A stretch of DNA of 64,000 nucleotides from CAZQKE01 sp964593865 (GTDB taxonomy: Bacteria; Chloroflexota; Anaerolineae; JAAYZQ01). The notes under the pieces were generated by a model, which did not search any database, had not been told where the DNA came from, and saw only the letters and a list, made by a program, of their open reading frames with translations. Shown here piece by piece: positions 16,284 through 23,799 of the stretch (the stretch's first letter is position 1; every line of letters begins with the position of its first letter). The translations under genes and the position numbers were made by a program. The stretch lies in assembly GCA_964593865.1 (NCBI GenBank), contig CAZQKE010000089.1, positions 1 to 64,000 of the forward strand, read 5' to 3'.

Positions 16284-19139
16284 ATGCGAAAGGTTCGGTC
16301 TCATCCCTTCCTCTGGGCCGTGCTGAACCTGACCGGCTTGACGGCGGTCATCATCCTGCTGGCCTGGTTGTGGCGTAGACGGAAAACGGTCCGTCTCGCG
16401 CCGCCGCGCCGCGCCGTCCCCTCCGTCATCCCCACCGACATCCGGGGGTTGACCCAATCCGAGGCAAAAGCCCGCCGCCAAGAGGGCCAGGATAACGCCA
16501 TCTTTGCCACGCCGCCGCGCACCGTCCGCGACATCTGGCGCGAGAACCTCTATACCGTTTTCAATTTCAGTCTGGTGGGATTGGCCGTCGCCCAGTTGAT
16601 TCTGGGCCAGCCCCTGGGCGCATTGGTCAGCTTGGGAACCATCTTTTTGAACATCGGCCTCAACATTGCCCAGGAGATGCTGGCCCGCCGTCGTCTGCGG
16701 GCCGTCGAGCAAGCCGGGCGGCCCCAGGCTACCGCCATTCGGGAAGGCCGCGTCCACAGCATAGACCCTGCCGAGATCGTCGTCGGCGATGCGTTGGTCG
16801 TCGGCCCCGGCGACCAGGTGTTGGCCGACGGTGTGTTGATCGGCCGGGGCCGGATCGTGGTGGATGAGGCGATGTTGGGCCGGGGGCGGCGGGTTCCTAA
16901 AGGACCGGGCGATCCCCTCTACGCCGGTAGCATCTGCCTAGATGGGCGGGCCGTCTACGAAGTGCAGCGGGTGGGTGATGAACGGCTCATTGCCATCCGG
17001 CTCAAAGAGGCCCCTGCCGCCCGCCCCGAATCGACCCCCCTGGAGCGGATCGTTGAGCGGGTTCTGTGGGTGTTGCTGGGCGTCGTCGCCCTACTGACCC
17101 TCCTGCTGCTGGGCGTCTACTTCCGGCTGGACCGGGCGTTGCAGGTGGATGTGGAACCCTTTACCGATGCCGTTTCGGTCATTTTTAACATTGCCCCCAG
17201 CAGCCTTTATTTTATGATCGTGCTGACCTACGCGGCAGGTACGGCGGACCTGGCCCGCTTGGGTGCGCTGGTACACCGCGCCCGGTCCGTCGAATCGCTG
17301 GCCCAGGCGACGGTCGTTTGCTTTGCGCAGGCGGGGTTCCTCACCGGAACCCATGTTGAGATGCAGCCCATCGCTCCGCCGGAAGGCCACGAACCGGTGG
17401 CCGAATCGCGGCTGCGGCAGATCCTGGGCGATTTCGTGCGCAACACCTCCCTGGATAACCTGGCGACGCGGGCCATGCTTTCGGTGTTTGAAGGGACGCC
17501 GCGCACGGTGCGGGAAGAAGCTCCCTTCCTCTCGGTCTACGGTTGGTGTGCCGTCGCCTTTGACGATGACGACCTGCAGGGCGTCTACATCTTGGGCGAG
17601 CGGGAAGCGTTGGCGCCATGCCTGCCCGCCGGAGGCGAAGCTCCACCGCCGGAGGGCGGGGCGGTGGAGGTGGGCCGTCAGGTGCTGGACAAGATCGCCT
17701 CCCCCCTGGGGCGTCTCTTCCGCCGCCCTGCGCCTCGGCCTGAAGGGACGCTCTCCCAAGAGCTGCGCCCCATCTCCCCTGCTGCAGGGCCGGGTGCCGC
17801 AACGCAGACGCCTGCTCTTTCGGAGGAGGAGCCACCCCGCAAAGGATTTTGGCGGCGACTGGGCGGAGAGCGGGGGGCGGGCCTGCTGCGGAAGTTGGGC
17901 GGGCGGTTGGGCACGCTCCTGCGCCGGGGGGAAAAGCCGGATGGAGGAGCGGCCCCGGAGCGCGAGCCGTTGCAGGAAACCGTCTTGCTGTTCGCCTACA
18001 CGCCGGAGCTCCGACCGCTCCACGGGGCCGACGGACGCCCCCGCCTGCCTGCTCCATTGATCCCCCTGTGCGAACTCCATTACACCGAGCAGGTCCGTCC
18101 CGAAGCGGTCGAAGCGATCCGCACCTTCACCGAAAGCGGCATCGGCGTCAAAGCCTTTACCTACGACGATCCGGCGCAGACGACGGCGATCTTGCGCCGG
18201 GCGGGGCTGGAGGAGTCCCTCCTGCGGACCATCACCGGGCCGGAGCTGGAGGCCCTCGGTGAGGAAGAGCGGCAGCAGGCGGCGGAGGAGCACACCGTCT
18301 TTGGGCAGGTCACTCCCGAACAGGTGGGCGACCTGGTCCGCGATTTGCGCCGCCGGGGGGAATTGGTGGTCGTCGTCGGCGACCGGGTGAGCGATCTGCC
18401 TGCCATGCGCCGGGCCGATCTGGCCATCGCCCGCCAGAGCAGCAGCCAGGCCGCCCTCAGCGCGGCAGACATTGTGCTCCTGGGCGATTCGGCGGATGTG
18501 TTGCGGCGGGTGCTGGACAAGGGGCAACGCATCGGCCGCGGCCTGTTGGATGTGCTCAAACTGAACCTGACCCAGGTCTCCTATTTGGCGATCCTCATTC
18601 TGGCCCTTTATCTGCTTTCCGCCGGGTTCCCTTTCAGATCGGGGCAGGTGACGGTCATCAACCTGGTTACCGTTGCTCTGCCGGCGGCCGGCTTTTCCCT
18701 GTGGGCCAGGGCGGGCGTCCTGCCCCGCAGGGGATTGGGCCGCATTCTGGCCCGCTTTGTGTTGCCCGCGGCCCTGACCCTGGGCACGGCAGCCGTCCTC
18801 ACCTACCGCCATTTCTGGCTCCGAAGCGGGGAAATGGATTATGCCCGGCAGGCCATCACCCACCTGTTGGTCCTGGCCGGGCTGGGGTTGGTGATGCTCA
18901 TGTCCCCGCCCTTGCGGTTGGAGCGGGGGTTGCGGGTGCGCCTCGGCGATCCCCGTTTCACCGCCTTGGCCCTCTCCCTGCTGATCCTGTTCGTCGCCGC
19001 GACCGTCATCCCCCTGGCGCAAAAGTACCTGTTTATCGCCCCTTTGCACCGTCCGGCAGACTATACCCTGGTGGGGGCGGCAGCTCTGGCCTGCATTGCC
19101 GTCCTGCGCCTGGTTTGGACGGTGCTGCCGGTGGAATAG
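16284..19139 (+). CDS. Catalytically degenerate P-type ATPase homologue
   Basis: 951 aa with full P-type ATPase architecture: an extra N-terminal helix, paired helices (about 75-130), an actuator-like domain, two helices around 265-335, a cytoplasmic P/N region and six C-terminal helices. Every catalytic motif is altered. The phosphorylation loop that should read C-S-D-K-T-G-T-L-T reads C346-F-A-Q-A-G-F-L-T, so the Asp is Ala348. TGES becomes GRGR (199-202). TGD becomes TYD. GDGxNDxP becomes GDRVSDLP (699-706), keeping only the two hinge Asp. PEGL becomes PSSL. A Pro/Gly/Arg-rich insert of about 120 residues (roughly 440-570) sits in the N domain. The reading frame is intact, so this is not simple decay. 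It cannot form the aspartyl-phosphate intermediate; a scaffold, sensor or channel role is inference. Confidence 0.85.
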   Translation: MRKVRSHPFLWAVLNLTGLTAVIILLAWLWRRRKTVRLAPPRRAVPSVIPTDIRGLTQSEAKARRQEGQDNAIFATPPRTVRDIWRENLYTVFNFSLVGLAVAQLILGQPLGALVSLGTIFLNIGLNIAQEMLARRRLRAVEQAGRPQATAIREGRVHSIDPAEIVVGDALVVGPGDQVLADGVLIGRGRIVVDEAMLGRGRRVPKGPGDPLYAGSICLDGRAVYEVQRVGDERLIAIRLKEAPAARPESTPLERIVERVLWVLLGVVALLTLLLLGVYFRLDRALQVDVEPFTDAVSVIFNIAPSSLYFMIVLTYAAGTADLARLGALVHRARSVESLAQATVVCFAQAGFLTGTHVEMQPIAPPEGHEPVAESRLRQILGDFVRNTSLDNLATRAMLSVFEGTPRTVREEAPFLSVYGWCAVAFDDDDLQGVYILGEREALAPCLPAGGEAPPPEGGAVEVGRQVLDKIASPLGRLFRRPAPRPEGTLSQELRPISPAAGPGAATQTPALSEEEPPRKGFWRRLGGERGAGLLRKLGGRLGTLLRRGEKPDGGAAPEREPLQETVLLFAYTPELRPLHGADGRPRLPAPLIPLCELHYTEQVRPEAVEAIRTFTESGIGVKAFTYDDPAQTTAILRRAGLEESLLRTITGPELEALGEEERQQAAEEHTVFGQVTPEQVGDLVRDLRRRGELVVVVGDRVSDLPAMRRADLAIARQSSSQAALSAADIVLLGDSADVLRRVLDKGQRIGRGLLDVLKLNLTQVSYLAILILALYLLSAGFPFRSGQVTVINLVTVALPAAGFSLWARAGVLPRRGLGRILARFVLPAALTLGTAAVLTYRHFWLRSGEMDYARQAITHLLVLAGLGLVMLMSPPLRLERGLRVRLGDPRFTALALSLLILFVAATVIPLAQKYLFIAPLHRPADYTLVGAAALACIAVLRLVWTVLPVE

Positions 19140-19148
19140 AGGTTGTTC

Positions 19149-20132
19149 ATGATGGAAGGAACCGTCGTCATCCGCAAGACGCCCTTTTTGTTTTTCAAAC
19201 GCTTGATCCTGGTTGAATTCTTTTTCGCCCTTTTGCCGCTGGCACTCACCCTGCTTGCCGACCTGCGGGCCAGTTACGAAGCAACTCCCCTGGCGGCCAG
19301 TGTATCCTACCCTCTCCTGTTTGCCCTGGGAATTGCCACCCTGCAGGTGCTCATCCTCATCGTCGCTTTTGTGTTGTGGTATTTCCCCGTTTATGAAATA
19401 GACCGGGAGCGTGTTCTCTACCGTCGGGCCAATCTGTTTGAGGACCGGGTGCTGACCGCCACCCAGAGCATCACCGCCGTAGAACCACGGCAGAGCCGGT
19501 TAGGGCGGCGGTTGGGCTACGGCTCCCTCCTTATTTACAGCCGCGGGAACGACCGCCCGATCCACCTCCGCGACGTGCCCGATCCGGCCCGCCGCGCCGG
19601 GCAGATTTTGGCTCTGGTCGAGAAGCCACCCGCGCCTGACCGGGAACCCTCTTTGGCCGAGCTGCTTGCCCAGGGGGAAAATCAGCATGTGGAGTTCAAA
19701 TCCAGCCTGCTGTGGGACTACCGTCGGCAAAAGGTGAACAAAGAGCTTTACGTCCCGGTGATGAAGAACATCGTCGCCTTCCTCAACACTACAGGGGGTA
19801 CGCTGCTCATCGGTGTAGACGACGAAGGGCAGGTCCTGGGCTTGGAACCGGACTATCGCTCCATTCCCAAGCCCAATGCCGACGGTTTTGAGAATGTCTT
19901 CAACATGGCTTTCAACAAGATGATCGGCGTTGAATTCCGGCGGTTTGTAGACGTGCGCTTTGCCGAGATGGAGGGCAAGGAGGTCTGCATCGTTTCTGTG
20001 CGGCCTGCTTCCGAACCGGCGTTTTTGACCCACAAAGGGACGGAAACCTTTTACATCCGTGCCGGGAACGCAACCCAGCCCCTTTCGGTCAGCAAGGCGA
20101 CCCACTATATCCGCGAGCATTTTGGGCAATGA
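19149..20132 (+). CDS. Membrane protein with PH-like and AlbA_2 (Schlafen-type) domains
   Basis: 327 aa. Two N-terminal transmembrane helices (about 17-36 and 50-80) are followed by a bacterial PH-like segment (VYEIDRERVLYRRANLF ... SRLGRRLGYGSLLIYS, about 83-155). The C-terminal AlbA_2 domain carries the marks EFKSSLLWD, FLNTTGGTLLIGVDD and ETFYIRAGN. AlbA_2 domains bind nucleic acid or nucleotides and occur in transcription regulators and Schlafen-related proteins. Tethering one to the membrane behind a PH module is unusual. It starts 9 bp after the pseudo-ATPase stop and overlaps the next gene by 4 bp (ATGA), so the three are coupled. Confidence 0.82.
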   Translation: MMEGTVVIRKTPFLFFKRLILVEFFFALLPLALTLLADLRASYEATPLAASVSYPLLFALGIATLQVLILIVAFVLWYFPVYEIDRERVLYRRANLFEDRVLTATQSITAVEPRQSRLGRRLGYGSLLIYSRGNDRPIHLRDVPDPARRAGQILALVEKPPAPDREPSLAELLAQGENQHVEFKSSLLWDYRRQKVNKELYVPVMKNIVAFLNTTGGTLLIGVDDEGQVLGLEPDYRSIPKPNADGFENVFNMAFNKMIGVEFRRFVDVRFAEMEGKEVCIVSVRPASEPAFLTHKGTETFYIRAGNATQPLSVSKATHYIREHFGQ

Positions 20133-20635
20133 GCCGTCAAACCTTGCCGCGCTTTTCCGCTCTGTTGGATGTGGGCTGGAAACTGGCCCGTAGGCTTCTC
20201 TATGCCCGCTATCGGCTGGGGGCGGCGGCGGTTATCGTCAACGAAAGGGGGGAAGTGCTGCTGGTACAGCACAACTACGCCCGCCAGGATTGGACCCTGC
20301 CCGGTGGGGCGGCCGATCCCCGCGAGTCGATCACCGAGACGGCCCTGCGTGAAGTGCGCGAAGAGACCGGCTTGACGGTGGTGGCCGAGTATGTGACCGG
20401 CCTGTACTACGAGCAGGATCTGGATATGCTCAATGTGGTGTTTTGGTGCACTACGCCCGACGGGCGTTTTGATCTGCGGCCCGGCAGGGGAGAGATCAGC
20501 CGCTGTGCCTTTTGGCCGCCCGACGCCCTGCCCCGGCCCATCAGCGACTACACGGTGCTCCGCATCCGGGATGCCCTGGCCGGGGCGCGATACCCCTTGC
20601 CCACCGTCGTCGGCCCGCGCCGCTGGCTTGAGTAA
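20129..20635 (+). CDS. Nudix hydrolase
   Basis: 168 aa. The Nudix box is intact (GGAADPRESITETALREVRE followed by ETGL), predicting Mg2+-dependent cleavage of a nucleoside diphosphate derivative. The N-terminal 25 residues form a basic amphipathic helix (RFSALLDVGWKLARRLLYARYR) that could associate with the membrane. It is translationally coupled to the AlbA_2 membrane protein gene. The substrate is unknown. Confidence 0.9.
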   Translation: MSRQTLPRFSALLDVGWKLARRLLYARYRLGAAAVIVNERGEVLLVQHNYARQDWTLPGGAADPRESITETALREVREETGLTVVAEYVTGLYYEQDLDMLNVVFWCTTPDGRFDLRPGRGEISRCAFWPPDALPRPISDYTVLRIRDALAGARYPLPTVVGPRRWLE

Positions 20636-20640
20636 ACGCC

Positions 20641-21405
20641 TTACCGTATGTCGTACACGCCCCGCACCTGATTGAGCTTGACCCGTGTCACCTCGCGGGC
20701 CATGTTGAGCGATTCGTGGATGTAACGGGCCATCTCCCCCCGTTGGCCTTTGGTGTCGCTTTCGTCGCGGTTGCGCCATTCCACGCGGACCTCGCGAATG
20801 CGATACCCGGCCCGATCCACCAGAAACAGGAATTCAACGTCAAAAGCCGTGACCTTCCAGCCGGTGGGCCTTTCCGCACGGCGTAGGAACTCCAAGTGGG
20901 GAAAGATCTCCATTGCCACGGAGCGGCGGCAGAGCTTGAACCCGCACTGGGTGTCTTCAATTTCGGGCAGGAGAACCAGGCGGCGCAGGGTGAGGAAGAC
21001 GATGCTGCCCACCTTGCGCAGCAGCGACGTTCCCTGCCGCACCGTCTGGCGCGAACCGATGACCACGTCGTACCCTTGTTCGTACCAGGGCAGCAGTTTA
21101 TCCAATTCATAGATGGGGGTGGATTGGTCCATATCGGTAAAGAGGACGGCTTCCCCTCGCGCCTGCCGGATGCCGGCCCAGACGGCCGCCGGTTTGCCGC
21201 CGTGGGGGATGTCTAGGAGGGAAAAGTTTTCCTTGTTCCGGATGCTTTGTTCAATCAGGGCGCGGCTGCCATCGGTGGATTCGTCGTTGACGATGATGAC
21301 TTCCCAGGGGAAGGTCTGCTCCGTGAGATAGGCGTACACCTCGTCCAATACGCCTCGTTCCAGGTTTTTCGCCTCGTTGTAGCATGGGATCACAACAGAA
21401 ATCAT
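20641..21405 (-). CDS. Family 2 glycosyltransferase, dolichyl/polyprenyl-phosphate type
   Basis: About 254 aa GT-A glycosyltransferase without C-terminal membrane helices. It opens MISVVIPCYNEAKNL, has the metal/nucleotide motif TDMDQ (DxD), the acceptor-side QCGFKLCRR segment and a VEWRNRDESD tail, all typical of dolichyl-phosphate beta-glucosyltransferase (ALG5/DPG synthase) relatives. It likely loads a hexose from a nucleotide sugar onto a polyprenyl phosphate at the inner leaflet. Start at 21405: the longer frame to 21462 would place its first codons inside the -10 box. Confidence 0.88.
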   Translation of the reverse strand: MISVVIPCYNEAKNLERGVLDEVYAYLTEQTFPWEVIIVNDESTDGSRALIEQSIRNKENFSLLDIPHGGKPAAVWAGIRQARGEAVLFTDMDQSTPIYELDKLLPWYEQGYDVVIGSRQTVRQGTSLLRKVGSIVFLTLRRLVLLPEIEDTQCGFKLCRRSVAMEIFPHLEFLRRAERPTGWKVTAFDVEFLFLVDRAGYRIREVRVEWRNRDESDTKGQRGEMARYIHESLNMAREVTRVKLNQVRGVYDIR

Positions 21406-21453
21406 CGGCTCTGTCTCGCTGGCATAGTCTCCCGGCACAGGTCCAGGGTCTTC

Positions 21454-21482
21454 ATGATACACTGGGCAGCCGACTTTGTCAA
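21454..21482 (-). promoter_or_regulatory. Promoter of the glycosyltransferase gene
   Basis: TTGACA (21482-21477), a 17-bp spacer and TATCAT (21459-21454) on the minus strand, 49 bp before the chosen start. Confidence 0.78.
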
Positions 21483-21571
21483 CCGCGTCATGGGCAGCGG
21501 GCAGGGCCGACGCATTTATCGGTCAGGGCCTTGTAACCGTCCTCAATCCGGCCGTTTCATCCCTCACCTCT

Positions 21572-22066
21572 TTATGGGCAACCGTTGGCGTTGAAGGTAG
21601 TGCCCCGCGACACGGCCACACAGGTTACCGTGCCGTATACCGCACCGCCCACCGGCCGGGAGTTGCTCGCGGTGGCGGTGCCGCCGCCGAACAGGTAGAT
21701 GCCGTAGTTCGTTGTGTTGTTCCCCTGGGCGCGCACCGTCACGTTTGTCACCGGTGCATCGGTCGTCCCTTCCGGCGCCAACAAGGCCGCGGCGAGATCG
21801 CCTACTTCTTCATTGATCACCGTCACGCAGGCTGACGTTAGAAGTCAAAACCAACGTGGTAAAGGACGTGTCGGGGCCGGTGCCGGCAACGGTGCTGGTG
21901 ATGACGTCACCTCCTGCCCTGCCCCTTGCAGGTGGATGTAAGGCCTGATCGTCACCGTCTCGCTATAGACCCCCGGCGCCACCCGCACCGGGTACGGCCT
22001 GGCCGCCGTGGCGTCGGTGATGCTGTCTATGGCCGCCTGGATGGCGCCCACCCCTAGAAGCCGCAA
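21572..22066 (-). pseudogene. Remnant of a right-handed beta-helix surface protein
   Basis: Three collinear pieces in different frames read as one protein. IQAAIDSITDATAARPYPVRV and APGVYSETV...LQGAGQ lie in the first frame (22066 to about 21910). A middle piece (STVAGTGPDTSFTTLVLTSN) is one frame off. The last piece (TVINEEVGDLAAALL ... TFNANGCP, ending 21572) lies in the third frame. The IQAAID..PGVYSETV pattern is typical of pectate-lyase-like parallel beta-helix proteins. Two frameshifts and no start or signal peptide indicate a broken, 5'-truncated gene. Sequencing error could explain the frameshifts but not the missing 5' end. Confidence 0.65.
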
Positions 22067-22128
22067 GGACGGTGGCGAAACATGGGGGAAATTTGTTTGG
22101 AAAAAGTTGGGTGGCCGTACCGTTTGCG

Positions 22129-22902
22129 CTACTGTTTGATGTTCTCCTGAAGCCAGGTGGAGTATTCAAATTCACCCTGCAACCCAATGGCTCTGCCACC
22201 CTTGAGGGAACTTTCGGGAAGTACGGTGTAGTAGCCAAACCTACCTGTGAGCGACCGAGGTTCCTGGTCGAACCCGATTTTAGGCTTGTTTGGATAACGC
22301 TCGATGTCTCCGGGAAACACGTGGACGTAGAGGCCTTGCCGACTTTGGTACACGCGCACCCACGTAAGGGTCAATGCAAGACTGTTTAGAGGCATACCGC
22401 CATCAATATCATTCACAAGCGGTGGTATCTGAAAACTGGTATCAACATAAAATTCAGCAGTGCTTTTATCGGAAACTTGTGCAATTATGGGAACAACGTC
22501 GCTCAACGGCTGCTGAAGAATGTCGCCGTATTGAGGCCAGATGTACCTGCCTTGCACCTGAAAGAATAGAATATCTTTGAATAAAGTGTAGGGAACGGGT
22601 GGCCCATCATAAATGACCCGAAATGACCCCGTTGCTTTGCCGTCCGTGGTTACTTGCAGATCATCAGACGTCCAGGAAACTACATACTGTTGAGTAAATC
22701 CCCTGTTGTCAAGTTCGTTAAATGTCATTGCACCCACGAAGATTGGTATTTCTTTTAGGGAAGCCATAGGTGTTGCATATACAGGCCAATCTGATGTTAG
22801 GGTTGGGGTTGGTGCAATCGATTGTAAGCCGCAACTACTCAAACAAAACAGGGCACAAATACCCCCGATGATTTGTGGCACCAATCTTTGCCTTTCCATC
22901 AT
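22129..22902 (-). CDS. Putative lipoprotein, AT-richer than its neighbours
   Basis: 257 aa with a signal peptide and lipobox (LFCLSSC-G, Cys at about residue 24), followed by a Ser/Thr/Pro linker and a beta-rich domain (VYATPMASLKEIPIFVG...). No family is recognised. The start at 22902 has an AAGGGA ribosome site. Base composition is visibly lower in G+C than the surrounding genes and codon use is mixed. It sits beside a broken beta-helix gene and a dispersed repeat, so recent acquisition is likely (inference). Confidence 0.75.
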   Translation of the reverse strand: MMERQRLVPQIIGGICALFCLSSCGLQSIAPTPTLTSDWPVYATPMASLKEIPIFVGAMTFNELDNRGFTQQYVVSWTSDDLQVTTDGKATGSFRVIYDGPPVPYTLFKDILFFQVQGRYIWPQYGDILQQPLSDVVPIIAQVSDKSTAEFYVDTSFQIPPLVNDIDGGMPLNSLALTLTWVRVYQSRQGLYVHVFPGDIERYPNKPKIGFDQEPRSLTGRFGYYTVLPESSLKGGRAIGLQGEFEYSTWLQENIKQ

Positions 22903-22941
22903 TGAACAATCCCTTCGGCGACCGCTTCTTCGGTTTGTGTC

Positions 22942-23072
22942 GTAGAAAATAGCGGTTGAAACCGCCCCTGGCGGGTTGTTGGCCGACCGCCCGCCTGCGC
23001 GGGCGGAAGCGGGAGCGCCCGCGTAGGCAAACGCCCGGCCCCAGGCCCGAAAGGAGCGACTTGAGTCGCCAC
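22942..23072 (+). repeat. Dispersed intergenic repeat, copy A
   Basis: Begins GTAGAAAATAGCGGTTGAA and contains the small palindrome GCGGTTGAAACCGC, then GGCGGGTTGTTGGCCGACC and ends ACTTGAGTCGCCAC. A second copy is in opposite orientation at 26890-26992 with the same order of blocks. Together with the flanking promoter at 23279 it accounts for most of the gene-free stretch 22903-23355; the rest (23073-23278) shows nothing recognisable. Confidence 0.7.
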
Positions 23073-23278
23073 TTGGCGATGAGCCGGGGATCGGTCCGCT
23101 TCCTGCGTTCTGACGAAGCAACACCGCGCGCAAACCGACCGGGCGCCCCGGTATCACAGCCCCATTATACAACAAGGCGTACCTGTTGACAACTGGCACG
23201 CTTGCGTTCCGGCGCGGGCCGGGGACGGACGCTTCCGGGCGGAGCAAAACAGGGGGCCGCGAGTCCGGCATTCGCCAT

Positions 23279-23307
23279 TTGTCAAAACAGGGACTCTTTG
23301 TTATAGT
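23279..23307 (+). promoter_or_regulatory. Promoter of the UspA-permease-UspA operon
   Basis: TTGTCA (23279-23284), a 17-bp spacer and TATAGT (23302-23307), 49 bp before the first UspA start. Confidence 0.75.
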
Positions 23308-23355
23308 GCCCCCACCGACGAAAGCCGAAGGCAAAACAGATGATGGAGGTAGCTC

Positions 23356-23799
23356 ATGGGAGGCATCATTTGCGCCATCCGAGGCGGGCCGCACAGCCGA
23401 CCTACCATCGCCAGGGCCATCGCCCTGGCCCAGGAAACAGGCCAGCCGCTCTACTTTTTGTATGTGGTCAACCTGGATTTTCTATCCCACACCAGCAGCA
23501 CCCGCGTCCACACCATTTCGGAGGAGATGGACCAGATGGGCGATTTCATCCTGCTCATGGCCAAGGATGAGGCAGCCCGCCATCGGGTCGAAGCCCAGGG
23601 GGTGATCCGCCACGGCAACGTGCTGGACGAGATCATTGCCTTGTGCCATGAGCTCCGGGCCGAGTACCTGGTGCTGGGGCATCCCAAGATAGGCCGGGAG
23701 GACACGGTCTTCACCCACGAGCAGCTGCAGCGGTTCGTCGCCCGCATTGAGGAGCAGACGGGGGCGAAGGTCATCCTGGCCGGGGAGGCGGTCCCATGA
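23356..23799 (+). CDS. Universal stress protein (UspA family), first copy
   Basis: 147-aa single Usp domain. The fold landmarks are clear: the strand GGIICAIRGGPHSRPTIARA, a helical ALAQETGQPLYFLYVV block and the C-terminal EYLVLGHPK strand. The ATP-binding G-x2-G-x9-G-S/T loop is degenerate (LGHPKIGREDTVF), so nucleotide binding is doubtful. Its stop overlaps the start of the permease gene (ATGA), which suggests a physical or regulatory link to the transporter. Confidence 0.9.
   Translation: MGGIICAIRGGPHSRPTIARAIALAQETGQPLYFLYVVNLDFLSHTSSTRVHTISEEMDQMGDFILLMAKDEAARHRVEAQGVIRHGNVLDEIIALCHELRAEYLVLGHPKIGREDTVFTHEQLQRFVARIEEQTGAKVILAGEAVP

Noticed and set aside
17091..19049. Long minus-strand open frame opposite the pseudo-P-type ATPase
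   Set aside because: Low-complexity composition without any recognisable domain, while the plus-strand frame aligns to a known fold over its whole length.
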